A stretch of 64,000 nucleotides of DNA, taken from contig NC_133526.1 in assembly GCF_048544455.1 (NCBI RefSeq), forward strand, positions 5,658,001 to 5,722,000, written 5' to 3'. Source of the DNA: Silene latifolia (Eukaryota; Streptophyta; Magnoliopsida; Caryophyllales; Caryophyllaceae). A program made the translations under genes and the position numbers. Positions 21,801 through 33,334 of the stretch are shown piece by piece. Position 1 is the stretch's first letter, and each line of letters begins with the position of its first letter. The notes beneath the pieces were generated by a model. The model saw only the letters and a program-made list of their open reading frames with translations. It searched no databases and had not been told where the DNA came from.

Positions 21801-22988
21801 ATGTGGTGTCTCACTACAAGAAACAGATGCAATCGAAAGACGAACCGTCGAATACCGTTAGACGTTATCCTTGAAATACTATCTTGGTTACCGGCTAAAT
21901 CCGCCCTACGCTTCAAATGCGTATGCAAAGAGTGGTGCGATCTTATCAACACCCAATTCTTCGCTAAACTCCATCTTAACAAACTGCTCCAATCCGACTC
22001 AAGACACAAATACTCCCTTTTTTGTACAACTACCTTTCGTATAGTCGATGATTTTTATCGTCCCTCTAGATGGACCAAATTGAAATTGCCTCAGGATATC
22101 ACAAGTCTTAACGAAGCCTATAGCAATGTTATAGGCTCCTGTAATGGCTTGGTTTGCTTCAAAATTTATACCGTCGTGCATAGGCCTTATTTCACGGTTA
22201 AGTGTTTCCGTATATGCAACCCTACAACGCGTTCTTTCAAATTGATTTTTCCTTCGTTGGGGAAGACATGGAGGGACGATAGCTTATCATATGGTTTTGG
22301 TTACGATAGTGAACATGACGATTATAAGATCGTAGTGACTAGTAGAGTTTGGACGGAGATTGACCGAGATGTTCGTATATATAGCTTGAATGGTGATTCA
22401 TGGAGCTATCCTACTCCTCCGCCTACTCGAGTTTCATCCGGAAGACGATGGGAAAATGGAAGATGGCAAAATGCAATATTCAAATACAAGATGCTACACT
22501 ATCTTGTTTCAGATGTAGGCGATCATCGAATTGCTCGTTTTGATGTTGTTACGGAGAAATGGAGAGACGATCTTAGTTTATCTCAAGTAATGAATCCGGT
22601 ACAATTAGGAGAGTTGGATGGACGGTTATATCTACGCGGTGGTAGTTATTCAAGTGAAGTATGGATAATGGAGGAACATGGTTCATGGAAGAAGATGTTT
22701 CATCTTCCTACAAAATTTGACCGGCATCAGCTTATTGCTCTTTCAAAGGACGGACGTCATCGTTTACTGCTTCAAAACCTAGAATATTGTGGGGATCTCA
22801 AATGGTATGATCACCAAGCTAACAAAACGGTACCCTTCACTCTAAAGGTACCAACATGGTATAGCTTAGTCATGCTTTGTATTGCAAGCCTCGTTACGAT
22901 TCCAGGGTGCTCCTCGGAAAAGTTGCATGATTACAAGGAAAAACGAGCTAAGCGTCGTCTTTTAGGTTGTGTAGGCTTATCTTCATAG
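21801..22988 (+). CDS. F-box protein with F-box-associated (FBA) domain
   Basis: Intact 395-residue single-exon gene. Residues about 14-60 form the F-box (IPLDVILEILSWLPAKSALR then FKCVCKEWCDLI), which in known family members binds SKP1 in SCF E3 ubiquitin ligases. Residues about 110-340 form an FBA domain with hallmark blocks NGLVCFKI, CFRICNPTTRSFKL, SYGFGYDSEHDDYKIV, RIARFDVVTEKW and WIMEEHGSWKKMF. The domain is thought to bind the protein to be ubiquitylated; the target is unknown. The length is normal for CPR1/At3g23880-like proteins. The start is the first ATG after the conserved promoter block. The N-terminus has an eight-residue insert (TTRNRCNR) that the 53219 copy lacks. Its truncated sibling is at 8690-9106. 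Confidence 0.9.
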   Translation: MWCLTTRNRCNRKTNRRIPLDVILEILSWLPAKSALRFKCVCKEWCDLINTQFFAKLHLNKLLQSDSRHKYSLFCTTTFRIVDDFYRPSRWTKLKLPQDITSLNEAYSNVIGSCNGLVCFKIYTVVHRPYFTVKCFRICNPTTRSFKLIFPSLGKTWRDDSLSYGFGYDSEHDDYKIVVTSRVWTEIDRDVRIYSLNGDSWSYPTPPPTRVSSGRRWENGRWQNAIFKYKMLHYLVSDVGDHRIARFDVVTEKWRDDLSLSQVMNPVQLGELDGRLYLRGGSYSSEVWIMEEHGSWKKMFHLPTKFDRHQLIALSKDGRHRLLLQNLEYCGDLKWYDHQANKTVPFTLKVPTWYSLVMLCIASLVTIPGCSSEKLHDYKEKRAKRRLLGCVGLSS

Positions 22989-23448
22989 TACGGTTTCAAA
23001 CTTGATGTTGAAACTGTCCTTAATTTGCGATATGATTTCTGTTACAGCTGGGGCAATCTCCTTCGGGGGTACTGAAGGCAATTTAATGGGTTGACCTCTC
23101 CCAAGTTTGGCTTTTTATCGAACCAGTGACCACTTGTTTAAGAGATGAGAGGCATTACCACTCACACCAGCCAACTTTGGTCGTTGGTCGTTTGAATAGC
23201 TATTGTAGCTATTGTAGCGACTTATTGTTGCCGAATTTAAATTACTCTCTTTGATTTTAAATACTTAATTTCACTTTCTTTACTTTTAATACTCCTTGCG
23301 TTAAAGTACCGGTATGCCTTGATCTAGTGCTAGCTGCGCTGCTAATATTTTTCAGTCAAGCGATGCCCGAGCTAATATGACTGCGCATATGGTTATTGTA
23401 ACAAGCACATCAGTTAATGTTTTCCGGTGCTCTAAAGTTTTAAATATC
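22989..23448. other. Intergenic stretch, nothing recognised
   Basis: 3' flank of the F-box gene and AT-rich spacer. No gene or element end is seen. Confidence 0.6.
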
Positions 23449-23906
23449 GGAAAATTCACGTGATACCCCTAAACTATGTTATTTTGCACATGGTAACCAA
23501 CTTTTTAAGTTTGTGTACATGATAACCTTGAGGTTTGATTTTTAAGTACAAAATGCTCTATTATCGCTCATCGAATCTTTAATTGAACATAAATTGTATA
23601 CCAGAAATCGGAATTGGACAATTTTTTTTAAATTAAGTACCTCTTCGAGATCTATAATTTGATAACAAAAAAATGGTCATTCGAAAGTTGAGATTGAAGT
23701 TATGGTCGATTTTAAGTTTTCGTGAGAAAGAAAATGCAGAATCCGAATTCCGATGCATGGATTATGCTGAATTAAAGTTTGTTAGAGCGACAAAAAAGAC
23801 ATATTGTGCATAAAAATCAAAGGTGAAGGGTAAAATGTACACAAACTTAAAATATTGGTTATCATGTGCAAAGTGACAAAAATTAAAGGTACCACATAAA
23901 TTTTCC
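23449..23906. mobile_element. 458-bp MITE with roughly 75-bp terminal inverted repeats
   Basis: It starts GGAAAATTCACGTGATACCC and ends as the inverse of GGAAAATTTATGTGGTACCT. The inner TTTGCACATGATAACCAA-type motif and AAGTTTGTGTACAT are also inverted at both ends. No coding sequence. Flanks GTTTTAAATAT and GTTTCAATATT could be an imperfect target duplication. Confidence 0.7.
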
Positions 23907-24099
23907 GTTTCAATATTGATTGCAAGTTGCAACACTTAAGCAAGACATTCGTTGTAAGGTTTCTGAAGATTATTGTGGCCGATATTGACTTCCATCGACA
24001 CAGATTATATCATAAAGTACAGTTTCGATATCAAGTTTTAAACCGTACGTACTATGAACACAAGATAGTATTTATTTGTTGGAAAACAGAAGGTGTAAT

Positions 24100-25289
24100 C
24101 TAAGATAAGCCTATACAACGTAAAAGACGACGCTTAGCTCCTTTTTCCTTGTTAACATGCAACTTTTCCGAGGAGCACCCTGGAATCGTAACGAGGCTTG
24201 CAATACAAAACATGACAGAGCTATAAAACCTTGATGATACCCTTAGAGTGAAGGGTACCGTTTTCTTATGTTGGTGATCATACCATTTGAGATTCCAATT
24301 ACCTTGAACCAGTAAACGATGACGTCCATCCTTTGAACGAGCAATAAGTTGATGATTATCGCGAAATTTTCTAGGAAGATGAAACATCTTCTTCCATGAA
24401 CCATCTTCTTCTATCATCCAAATTTCTCTTGATAAATTACCACCGCGTAGATATAACAATCCATCCAACTCTTCCAAATATACTTGACTTCTTAGTTGAG
24501 GTAAATTAAGATCGTCTATCCATTTCTCCGTAACAACATCAAATCGAGCAATTCTATAATCTTTAGCGCCTAGTATCTTAACTGAAACAAGAAGATAGTG
24601 TAGCATCTTGTTTCGGTATATTACTTGTTCGTTTAGCCATCTTCTTCCGGATGAAACTCGAGTAGTTGGAGGAGGAGTAGGATATCTCCATAAATCAGCC
24701 TTCACGCTGTATACACGCACATCAATGTCGCTCTCCGTCCAAACCCTACTAGTCACTACAATCTTGTAGTCATCGTGTTCACTATCGTAACCAAAACCAT
24801 ATGATTTATAGCCTCTCCAATTCTTGTCCGAGGAAGGAAGGATTAATTTGAAAGTACCCGTTGTAGGGTTGCATATAACGAAGCACTTAACCGTGTAATC
24901 GGGCCCACGCGTAATTTTCAAGCAAACTTAACCGTGTAATCGGGCCCATTACAGGAGCCTACAACTTCGGTACAGGTACTATTAGTTCTTATTATATCCT
25001 TAGGCCAATTCAATTTGATCCATCTAGAGGGGTGATATAAATCATCGATGAAATGAAAGGCAGTTGTAAAAAGGGCACGATTGTGTTTTGAGTTGGATTG
25101 GAGGGATTTGTTAAGATGGAGTTTAGCGAAGAGGGGATTTTTGATAAGATTGCACCACTCTTTGCATACGCACTTGAAGCGTAGGACCGATTTAGCCGGT
25201 AACAAAATTAGTATTTCAAGGATCATATCTAAAAGCAATCGACGGGTCGTCTTTAGATTGCACTTGTTTCTTGTAGTGAGACATCCCAT
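24100..25289 (-). pseudogene. F-box/FBA gene with a frameshifting templated insertion
   Basis: The N-terminal part (ATG at 25289) encodes the F-box (LDMILEILILLPAKSVLR then FKCVCKEWCNLI). The rest of the FBA domain is open in another frame down to 24100. At the break, four expected bases inside the NGLVCFK codons are replaced by about 18 bases. These make a 22-bp direct repeat (24886-24907 and 24927-24948) copied from sequence about 40 bp away in the same gene. The net change shifts the frame. Otherwise the copy is well preserved, so inactivation looks recent. The closest relatives are the fragment at 52490 and the gene at 50735. Confidence 0.9.
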
Positions 25290-25596
25290 TTCTGAAAATA
25301 TTGTGAGAGAGAACAACAACCTGGATGATCTCAGATTTTAAAGCAGGAATGAATTATATTGAGATTAGGAAGTTGATTGTCATTAGGATTGTAATCGAGA
25401 TTGTGTTAACAAAATATCTAATACGTCTTAGATAAGCACTCCCTCCGTCTCAATCGTTTGATTAAAGGGTTTTTATAAAATGTGCCTTCCATTATAATTA
25501 AATAAGATGCTGAAAGTATGAGATACAAAGTTGCATACATAATAAGAGGAATTGATCGATGCATTTTAGATAATAATAAAAAAACGAGTAAATTAG

Positions 25597-25976
25597 AAAT
25601 AACTCCCTTTTAAATTCCAGTTTTTGAAAATTAATCGCTTATAAGATTTTTTCCTAAAATTACTTTCTTACGATGGACTTTTATCAAAAATTGCTTTAAA
25701 ACTCAAAAGTCCAATTTAAGTGACTTATTTCGTATATTTTTAATCTTATTCTCTATTGTTATACCTTTCAGTTCATAAACATACGTAATAATATCCTAAA
25801 TTGGAGTTTTAAAGCAATTTTTTATACATTTCAGTTCATAAACATACGTAATAATATCTTAAATTGGAGTTTTAAAGCAATTTTTGATAAAAGTGCATTT
25901 TAAGGGAGTAATTTTAGCAAATAATTATATAAGAGAGTAATTTTAAAAAAATAGAATTTTAAAAGTAAGTTATTTT
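25597..25976. mobile_element. MITE with an internal 63-bp tandem duplication
   Basis: The ends are inverted over more than 100 bp (left AAATAACTCCCTTTTAAATT, right inverse AAATAACTTACTTTTAAAAT). A 63-bp unit beginning CAGTTCATAAACATACGTAA occurs at 25769-25831 and again from 25832. No coding sequence. A partial Stowaway-like CTCCCTCCGTCTCAATC motif lies just upstream near 25440. Confidence 0.65.
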
Positions 25977-26172
25977 TTAATCTTCTCTATATTAATCCAG
26001 AAGCATTTCAAGCAATTTCATGCTTCCACGTCATTAATATGCAATTTTTATTTTTATTTTTTTTCCGTATTGAGTTAGTGGTGGGGCCCACGGGTGTACA
26101 AATGCATTTATTTGATAAAATGTCGCGCGATTAAACACACTCGATAAAAGTCGATAATTAATTGTATTCTAA

Positions 26173-26827
26173 TTAACTTCGTAAGATTTTGTTTACAGAA
26201 ATTAATTTCATTGAGGCAATGTTTGTGGGTAAGGTGCCAATGATGAAGCCTAGAATAAGTCTATCTTGGCGTTGCCAAGAGTTGAGAGCCGGGTTTGCTT
26301 TTGTGGTTTTTGTTGTTTCATCGGTGATGGTGGCAGGAGGGGCTGGGTGAGTACCATCTACGAACTTGAGTAAGTCGTAGCCAAAGAGAATGTTAGACAA
26401 TTGTGTTTTCCAGTTGAAATATGTGAGGGGAGTGAGTTTCTTACATTGAGATAGGTTAACATCGATGAAAGGGGCTTTTGGATCGTTGGGATTAGGGATG
26501 AGGTTGCCATGGGGAGCCATGGAGGTTGTCGGGTTGAGGAGAAAGGGAGGACCGAAAAAAAATTGATTGTATTTGAGTAAGACGGATCTTAGAAGCTCGA
26601 TACCATGTAAGATATATGTAAAGATTGTTTATGAATTGTGTACTTTGCATTGATGTGTAATTACAATATTTATAGAGTGTACAAATACAAGACTTGGAAA
26701 GGAATTAACCTAATTACCTAAACTATACAAGGAAATAAGGAAAGCATAAATACAAGGAAGATATGTAGAGTAGCGATCAAGGCAAAGAGATACGGAGAAT
26801 ATACACGAGATTATCTAATGACTAACA
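26173..26827 (-). mobile_element. Ty1-copia 5' LTR with gag start, fossil
   Basis: On the minus strand a 222-bp LTR (26606-26827) begins TGTTAGTCATTAG and ends CTTACA. It is followed by a primer-binding-like TGGTATCGAGC, then a gag N-terminal open frame (26173-26520) with PFIDVNLSQCKKLTPLTYFN and W-x3-LSNILFGYDL, typical of Copia gag. A TATA-like CTATAAATATTG lies in the LTR. The element is broken; only its 5' part is here. Confidence 0.75.
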
Positions 26828-27415
26828 TCTCCATGGTAAGCATCGATAAATTTTGATTTTTAATTAGTCTTATGCCATCTGTATTAACCTTACTACACGA
26901 TAAATTATAAAATTGAAATTAAATTACTCATGGGAGCAATGTTAAAGATGTAGCCTAAGTACATCTAACCCTCTTTAAATGACATTCTCTACCCATACCA
27001 CTTCCTTGGAAAGCCAAAAAGGCTAGGAGGGTGCTAAAATTGTGAAAACTGAAAGCATATTATTGCAAGAATTTCAGGATTCGTACGTCCATATATACTC
27101 ATGACAACATCTAATTGTGTTCTAAAAGTAGATGTCTTGTGACTAAAAGGTCCCAAGTTTGGAGGGAATCTCATACAAGTTCCACTAGCTAGACCTTCCC
27201 CACCCATTATTATTAGGTCCACTTTTTTTTTTTTTTGGCTTAAAACTTTCTGAATTGAAACAAAGAATAAGTATTATCGTTAAATTGTAAGTCAGAAAAC
27301 CTGATCTGAACTGAACTGAACTTAAGTCAAAAAAAATAAGGTCATAAGCCGGTAATGTACGCAAGTGAGGTGGTCTAGAAGAAAAAGGAAGGTGGATGAT
27401 AGAGCTGGCAAGTCT

Positions 27416-27822
27416 GACCCGACCCGAACCCGAGTAAACCCGACCCGACCCGAACCCGAAAATATTGTAACCCGACCCGACCCGACCCGATGACGACCCG
27501 TAACCCGACACGATCCGATTATCAGTGACCCAAACCCGACTCAGACCCGACCCGATATTGACCCGACCCGATACTGACCCGATTAAATTGATGACCCGAC
27601 AATTATTAAGCTTAATTTTGATCAAAATGAAAGTGATTTTTTGTTTAGATTGATATGTTTGACTTAGTAATGAATTAATTAAACGAAATAATAGTTTAAA
27701 AACTAAATTTAATGGTAAAAAATTATAGTAATGCGATTAAGTTACCGGACCCGATAATGACCCGACACAAACCCGACCCGACCCGATACATCATTTGACC
27801 CGAATTGACCCGACCCGATAAC
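27416..27822. repeat. GC-rich degenerate (GACCC)n repeat, left half
   Basis: Degenerate tandem motifs of GACCCGACCCGAACCC type run through an otherwise AT-rich area. The block stops abruptly at the LTR start at 27823 and the same motif type resumes at 32316-32443. The LTR element therefore appears to have inserted into one repeat element. Confidence 0.75.
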
Positions 27823-27925
27823 TGTAATACTCCGTATTTATGAGTCTTGGGGTACTCTATCGAGTAGGCCTTACTCTGTCGAGTAAGGGAGTTTTGCGAA
27901 ATAAAATAGTTTCTGACCTGTTGGG

Positions 27926-28002
27926 TACTCGATCGAGTAACTAGGGTACTCGATCGAGTAAGGGGGTACTCGATCGAGTAGCCTTGGGTACTCGATCGAG
28001 TA
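27926..28002. repeat. Four phased copies of palindrome TACTCGATCGAGTA, in LTR
   Basis: Exact copies start at 27926, 27947, 27967 and 27989, at 20-22 bp spacing. Two degenerate copies (TACTCTATCGAGTA, TACTCTGTCGAGTA) lie upstream near 27853 and 27872. Confidence 0.95.
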
Positions 28003-30145
28003 GCCGGTTTACGGGGAGTTTTTCTCGGGTTTTGTTAATTATGCGATTAAGATATATAACCTTCCGTCATTGTTTCTAAATCACTTTTGCAAAAACCTAA
28101 TTTACTGTTTAAGAGAGAAGGCAAGTTTGTTCTTAATCCTAATCGCATTGTTGACAAATCCCGGAGCTAGGGGTGTCGGATTTCATTGTTCTTGGCATCA
28201 TAGTGTTCCTTGCGTCAAGGGTAAGTCCTACATACCAATTTTATAGCGTTTGGTTGACTTTGTTTAAACCCTAATTTTGGGATTGGGGGTTTTTGTGATT
28301 TGTTAAGGTTAGATTGTGATTATGTGATAGGAGAAGGATTTGTAAAGGAGAGGTTTTGAGACAGCTGCTAGATCGTCTGATGATTGTGTTGCTTTCCAGG
28401 TAGGATTTCCTACTCAGTATTAGTCCCATAATGGGATGATTGTTGATGTGTTGAGATTGATTGTTTAATATCGTAATTGTGTTGTGACGGTGGTTGATTG
28501 TGATTATTGATTAATATCGTAATTGTGTTGTGACGGTTGTGATTGTGATTGTTGTCTCTGGTTCTCGAGATGCGTTCTCGGCTGAGTGGAGTCACTTGCG
28601 GGAGTGGCTTCACGCCCTAGTTTCGCCCTTCGTGGAACCCGCCACGGAAGGGGATGTGCACATTAATGGGACAGGGTTATCGCTCGGTATGATGAGCGGG
28701 GCTTAGGTGGGAACGGCTGCGGTCCCCCACTGGCAGGGCTGGTCCAGTGGACAGTCGGTGATTGAGATTGATGGGATTGGAGTAATTGTGTGTATCTGTG
28801 ACGGTTAAGCTGTCTGTGTATCTTACTGTTGATATATATATATAAATTGTGTGATTAGTACTGACCCCCCGTTTAAATGTTTTAAAAACGTGGTGATCCA
28901 TTCGGGGTGGTGAGCGATTGCTTGGGTGTATATCTTGGATACGCGTGGGATCTAGCTGGGGATGGAGTCATCACATATCAGAGTCTTTAGTCTTCCGCTG
29001 TGTTTGTTAGGACAGTTCCTTTCAGTTGGTTTATAGTTTGAGAACAGTTTTATTTTGCTTACAGTTGGTTTTGTAATGTAATCACTTAAACTTATTTAAT
29101 AAAGTATGTTTCTTCATTGTCTCATGATAATCATTGCCTCGGGTAACCGAGATGGTAGCATTTTCATGCCTTAAGTGGTCCTGGTAAGGCACTTGGAGTA
29201 TGGGGGTGTTACAAATGGTATCAGAGCGACGATCCTGAAACCTGTAACCAATGAATATAGGGAGTCAATTAAAATGAATCCGGGGTAAAGGTTGTAGGAG
29301 CTAATGCAAAGACTTGGGAGACGTCCTAAAGTCGCGAACTCGCCCTATAATTTTGAACCGGTCACATGGGATATGAGTCGGGATCGCTATGTGTTTACCT
29401 TGTGCTTTGTGTACCTATGGAGTGATGTGTGGCATGAATCAGTGGATGTATGTATGTGGAGAATAGGGAATGTGTAGAAAAGATGGTGATAATGTGATTT
29501 CGTATGTTGTTGATTGAAAGCATGTTGCATGATAGTTGATTTATAATGTTGGTTGGAATTGTTAGAAAAGTGTATGAGAATGATGAGTAATGTGTTGGAA
29601 ATAGATGAATTGATTGGAAAAGATGGAGTAGCAATTGCATAGGAATATGAATTTTGTGATTATGAATATGTTTAGGTGACGAAGTGTAATTGTAATGTTG
29701 TTGTATTAGTAACATGGGAATAGGATTTGTAATGTATGAGAATGTTTTGTGTTACGAAAAGTTATAAAATTTAAAGCATGCGGTTAGTACATGACTAATG
29801 AGTTAAATAATATATGTGCATGATGGATGTTGTTGCTTGATTTTTGAAGATGGTAACATGAGATTAGCAATACTGGTTTTATGAGTACTGAGTCGTTTTG
29901 TCTACCTTGTTGTTGTTTAAGTCGTTTGGGAAGTAAAGATCAATAGTTGTGTTTTTCGATGATAAAGAGGTTGTCTTTAAACTGTTATAACTTGAGATGC
30001 GTAAATGATTTTAATGTGATTCCAATTGGAGGTGATAGCTTGTTCTTTTACGATTCTAACGATAGGTCGCACGCCCAAAGCGACCAAGAAATGAGTGAGT
30101 TATGGCTGTTTTACGAAAACTGGACAGTGCTGAGAAATGCGTAGG

Positions 30146-30312
30146 TACTCGATCGAGTAGCCTTGGTACTCGATCGAGTAGGGGGGTACTCGATCGAGTA
30201 CGTCGGTTACTCGATCGAGTGTCCCTGGTAATTTGTTTTACGTGCTTCTGATCTTCACCTACTCGATCGAGTAAGTCCCTTACTCGATCGAGTGGCCTGT
30301 ACTCGATCTAGT
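30146..30312. repeat. Second cluster of palindrome TACTCGATCGAGTA, internal region
   Basis: Copies start at 30146, 30167, 30187 and 30208 (20-21 bp spacing), followed by three more from about 30259 on. Four are exact; the others differ at one or two bases. Linkers such as GTAGCCTTGG are shared with the LTR cluster. Confidence 0.95.
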
Positions 30313-32315
30313 GACCCCTATTTTGGGTCATATGCTTATCTTTTGAATTCGTTGCATATTTTGTTTAATTCAAAGTTGTTATATTGCTTCTTTATGCATT
30401 GTTTTACATGTATGTTGGTCTTGATACGTAAGTTACCCAATCTTATGGTGAAGTGAGTGACGCCTGTGGTGAGTAGGAATTTGGTGGGAGGACATGGGTT
30501 ATATGTGTTGTGATAGATAGTGCAAAAAGAAAAGGAAGATTGTTATGGCTTAATTGAGACATAGAGCATGTTTTCTGAGATGAAATGAGATGAGTGATAT
30601 GAGTGTGTGTTGGGTAACGTAAAAGTAAGTGAATGTGGGCAGGGGATGATGTGAGTTTATGGAACGTGAGAATGAAAGGATTGAGAGTAAGGATATGGAT
30701 AGTGACAACTTGAGATGTGTAAAGAATTATGGAGGGAGGTCGTTATGAGCCGTGTGGGTTAAGAATATACATAATGAAAGTTCGTTTTAAAGGGGTTGAG
30801 AAGAGTGGTATATAGTGAACTTTGTGGAGACACGTCACGGGGTGGAGATTTGGCTTTTTAAGAGATGAAACTATTGTGGGTTTTCCTTGGGCAATTAGCG
30901 GTATGAAAGGAATTTTGATTTCTAGAGATGTAAGAAGGGAGATGCAATTGTTGAACAGTAAACGTTGATTCTATGGATGGATTAGTGGCAAGGGTGATTG
31001 ATGACATAATAAGAGAATATTTGTGGTAAGAGAGAGTGAGATGATATCGATATGAAATAATTAGATGTGAATTTTGGAGCAGTGAGAACGTAACTGGATT
31101 TCTAAAGAGTTAGCTAGAAGGAATAAGGGGTTGAACTATTAATTGGTATTATTGAGTGTAAAGAGAAAAGAAGGATAAAAGTAAGCTGAGGAAAATATTC
31201 ACCGGAGTTATGTGATATAAAGGTAAGGAATCATTGAAATGTGTGATAGTGTCACGAGGATGTTAGCTAAATGTTATATAGGAGTTTCAGGACAACATGA
31301 TTGATAATGAGTTTCGAGGAATTAAGGGAGCAAGAAGTTGGTGGAGTATTGGCACGATACGAGGTATTTGGTGGAGAGTTGGATGACAACACAAGTAAGA
31401 TAGTATTGGGAATAATGTTGAGGTAATTTTGTGGATGGGTTTGATATTCGTTATTTGGAATGATAACCAAAGATAGGAGAAAAACCGTGTTATTTTGATA
31501 TGAGTGTAAGAGGTTTGATATACGAGCAGTGGTGGTATTGTGGTGTTGTCACTAGCGGTTAAGAGTGATGGTATATTAGAAAGGTAGCAATTCTAAAGAG
31601 GTTGATTTGGTAGGGACCTGATTGTTGTGTATCATTGTGAGAGGGTATAAGATGTGGTTAGATGAGGCGGATGCTAATAGTTGAATAGTAAAGGTATGAT
31701 TATATTTGGCAGGAAGTGATGGTTGTGCGAATGGGGGAATATGTTATGAGGGGCATATGAGTTAAACTCGGGCGACAGGTAACCTTTATCGAGTGGTAAC
31801 TTACGTGGTCAGGATTGACTAGTTGGTTGTGATTACGGGTCTATGGTATGTGTAAATGTTTGTGTGAGGTTCTGACCTCATAAGAAGTGGTATGGTGTGA
31901 TAATTATAAAGTTGTTTTATGAATGTTCTGTAATATATATGTTGGACACGGTAATTTAATTGAATGATATCCAAAAAGGTAATAATTTGATTAATTTGAC
32001 ATGGCTAGTTATAATTTTATGTGTATTAATAACACATGTGTATTCCGTGAAATGGTAGAGATGATGTTCATGAGATGCTTATCTGTTTATCCATATAATA
32101 TGTTGCGTGGGGATTTAATAAAGTGGATTTGAGTAAGTTTTTCTTGTCTGAGAAGTTATGCTCAGACAGTGTTTATGGGAATCGTATGCAGTTGTGATGT
32201 CTATCGGTGTGGTTGTGGTGCCTCGGGTGGCGATCCGGGCACGGTACATAGTGTTGTGATGCGGGTATTTTCGCACTACGGTGTGGCTGTTGGTGGCGGT
32301 GTTGTGATGCCACCA

Positions 32316-32443
32316 ACACCCGACCCGACTGACCCAAAACCGACCCGACTCGACCCGAAAGGGTATGCTGACCCGATATGACCCGAACCCGATATGACCC
32401 GACCCGACGTGACCCGACCCAAACCCGACCCGACTGACCCGAT
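32316..32443. repeat. GC-rich degenerate (GACCC)n repeat, right half
   Basis: It resumes the motif type that stops at 27822. GACCCGACCCGAC-like words alternate with GATATGACCC. No coding potential. Confidence 0.75.
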
Positions 32444-32811
32444 TGCCACCTCTAGTGGATGACAACTGACAGGAATATTTAAGCTTGAAGGTGAAGAATT
32501 AAGAAGAGAATAAAAGGACATTATGAGGAAAGAAGAATCTAAGAGTGAAGGAAATGACTTAAATTGATGAAACAAGAAGAGTTTTGATGAGATGGTTGTG
32601 GGTTCGATACGGACCTACTTAGTTGGGCAGCCTAAGTTTCATGCATACATATGTTTTATGTGCTCTACGTGTTTTTGTTGTGTACTTTTGTATTGTTTGT
32701 CGTTTTGTGTGTAGGTACCATTGTTATGCACAAATATGTAATAGGAATAGTAATGGTCTAAACAGTAAATGAAAGCCTAGGATCCAATTTTGTCCATCAC
32801 CATGCTTATTT

Positions 32812-33025
32812 TTTTTATTTTTTATTTTTTTTTGGTGACGAGGGGGTTGAATTCCCCCGGGCCCATGCATTCCCGCACCACCACATGGACCATGTAAGCC
32901 ACCCCTTTCGGGGGCTGCAGTGACCAAGTGATCATCGCCCCAGCTGGTAATCGAACCCGGGACCTCTCAACTCCTGCATTTCTGCAAGCTTCAAGGTTTA
33001 ACTCGGCTACCACTGGACTAACTCC
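32812..33025 (-). mobile_element. tRNA-derived SINE with 9-bp target duplication
   Basis: On the minus strand the head reads AGTCCAGTGGTAGCCGAG (A-box-like), then CGGGTTCGATTACC (B box), the internal pol III promoter of tRNA-type SINEs. The A-rich tail is the T-rich tract at 32812-32836. TGCTTATTT flanks it at 32803-32811 and 33026-33034. It is about 214 bp long, typical of plant SINEs. Confidence 0.85.
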
Positions 33026-33102
33026 TGCTTATTTACTATGATAATTCCCGTTAATTAGTTGTTAAGGTGAAATGTAAGGGGAAAAACACAATTCATAGAC
33101 TA

Positions 33103-33323
33103 TACAACCAGTTGTATATATTGTACGGTGTAGAATCTGAGCTTTGTGATAAAGTATCCGAGCTTTATATTAAAGAATATGAGCTTTATTAGAAAGTATT
33201 GAGTTCATTCATTTACACATTAAAAACATGAACTTTGAATTAGTTCAGAAAGAATACATATAAATATAAGCTCAGATTCTTATACCTTGGTTGTACAATG
33301 CTTATGGTACAACTGGTTGTATA
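33103..33323. mobile_element. Palindrome-ended element, copy B
   Basis: Ends are TACAACCAGTTGTATA and TACAACTGGTTGTATA. Inside, three 21-bp units beginning GAGCTTT (GAGCTTTGTGATAAAGT and variants) follow one another, then the sequence turns into inverse TAAGCTCAGATT-type units. It is divergent from copies A and C in the middle but keeps ends, period and flip. Confidence 0.7.
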
Positions 33324-33334
33324 ATCCTATTTGT

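Larger units (their letters stand above)
27823..32315 (+). mobile_element. LTR retrotransposon with palindrome clusters, fossil
   Basis: A 1391-bp LTR (27823-29213) begins TGTAATACTCCG and ends GGTGTTACA. Two bases later comes a primer-binding site TGGTATCAGAGC (29216-29227), complementary in type to initiator methionine tRNA. The following 3.1 kb is C-poor on this strand and carries no recognised retroviral-type domain. No second LTR is seen before the flanking repeat resumes at 32316. The element is broken and incomplete. Family (Copia or Ty3-gypsy) is not settled. Confidence 0.7.
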
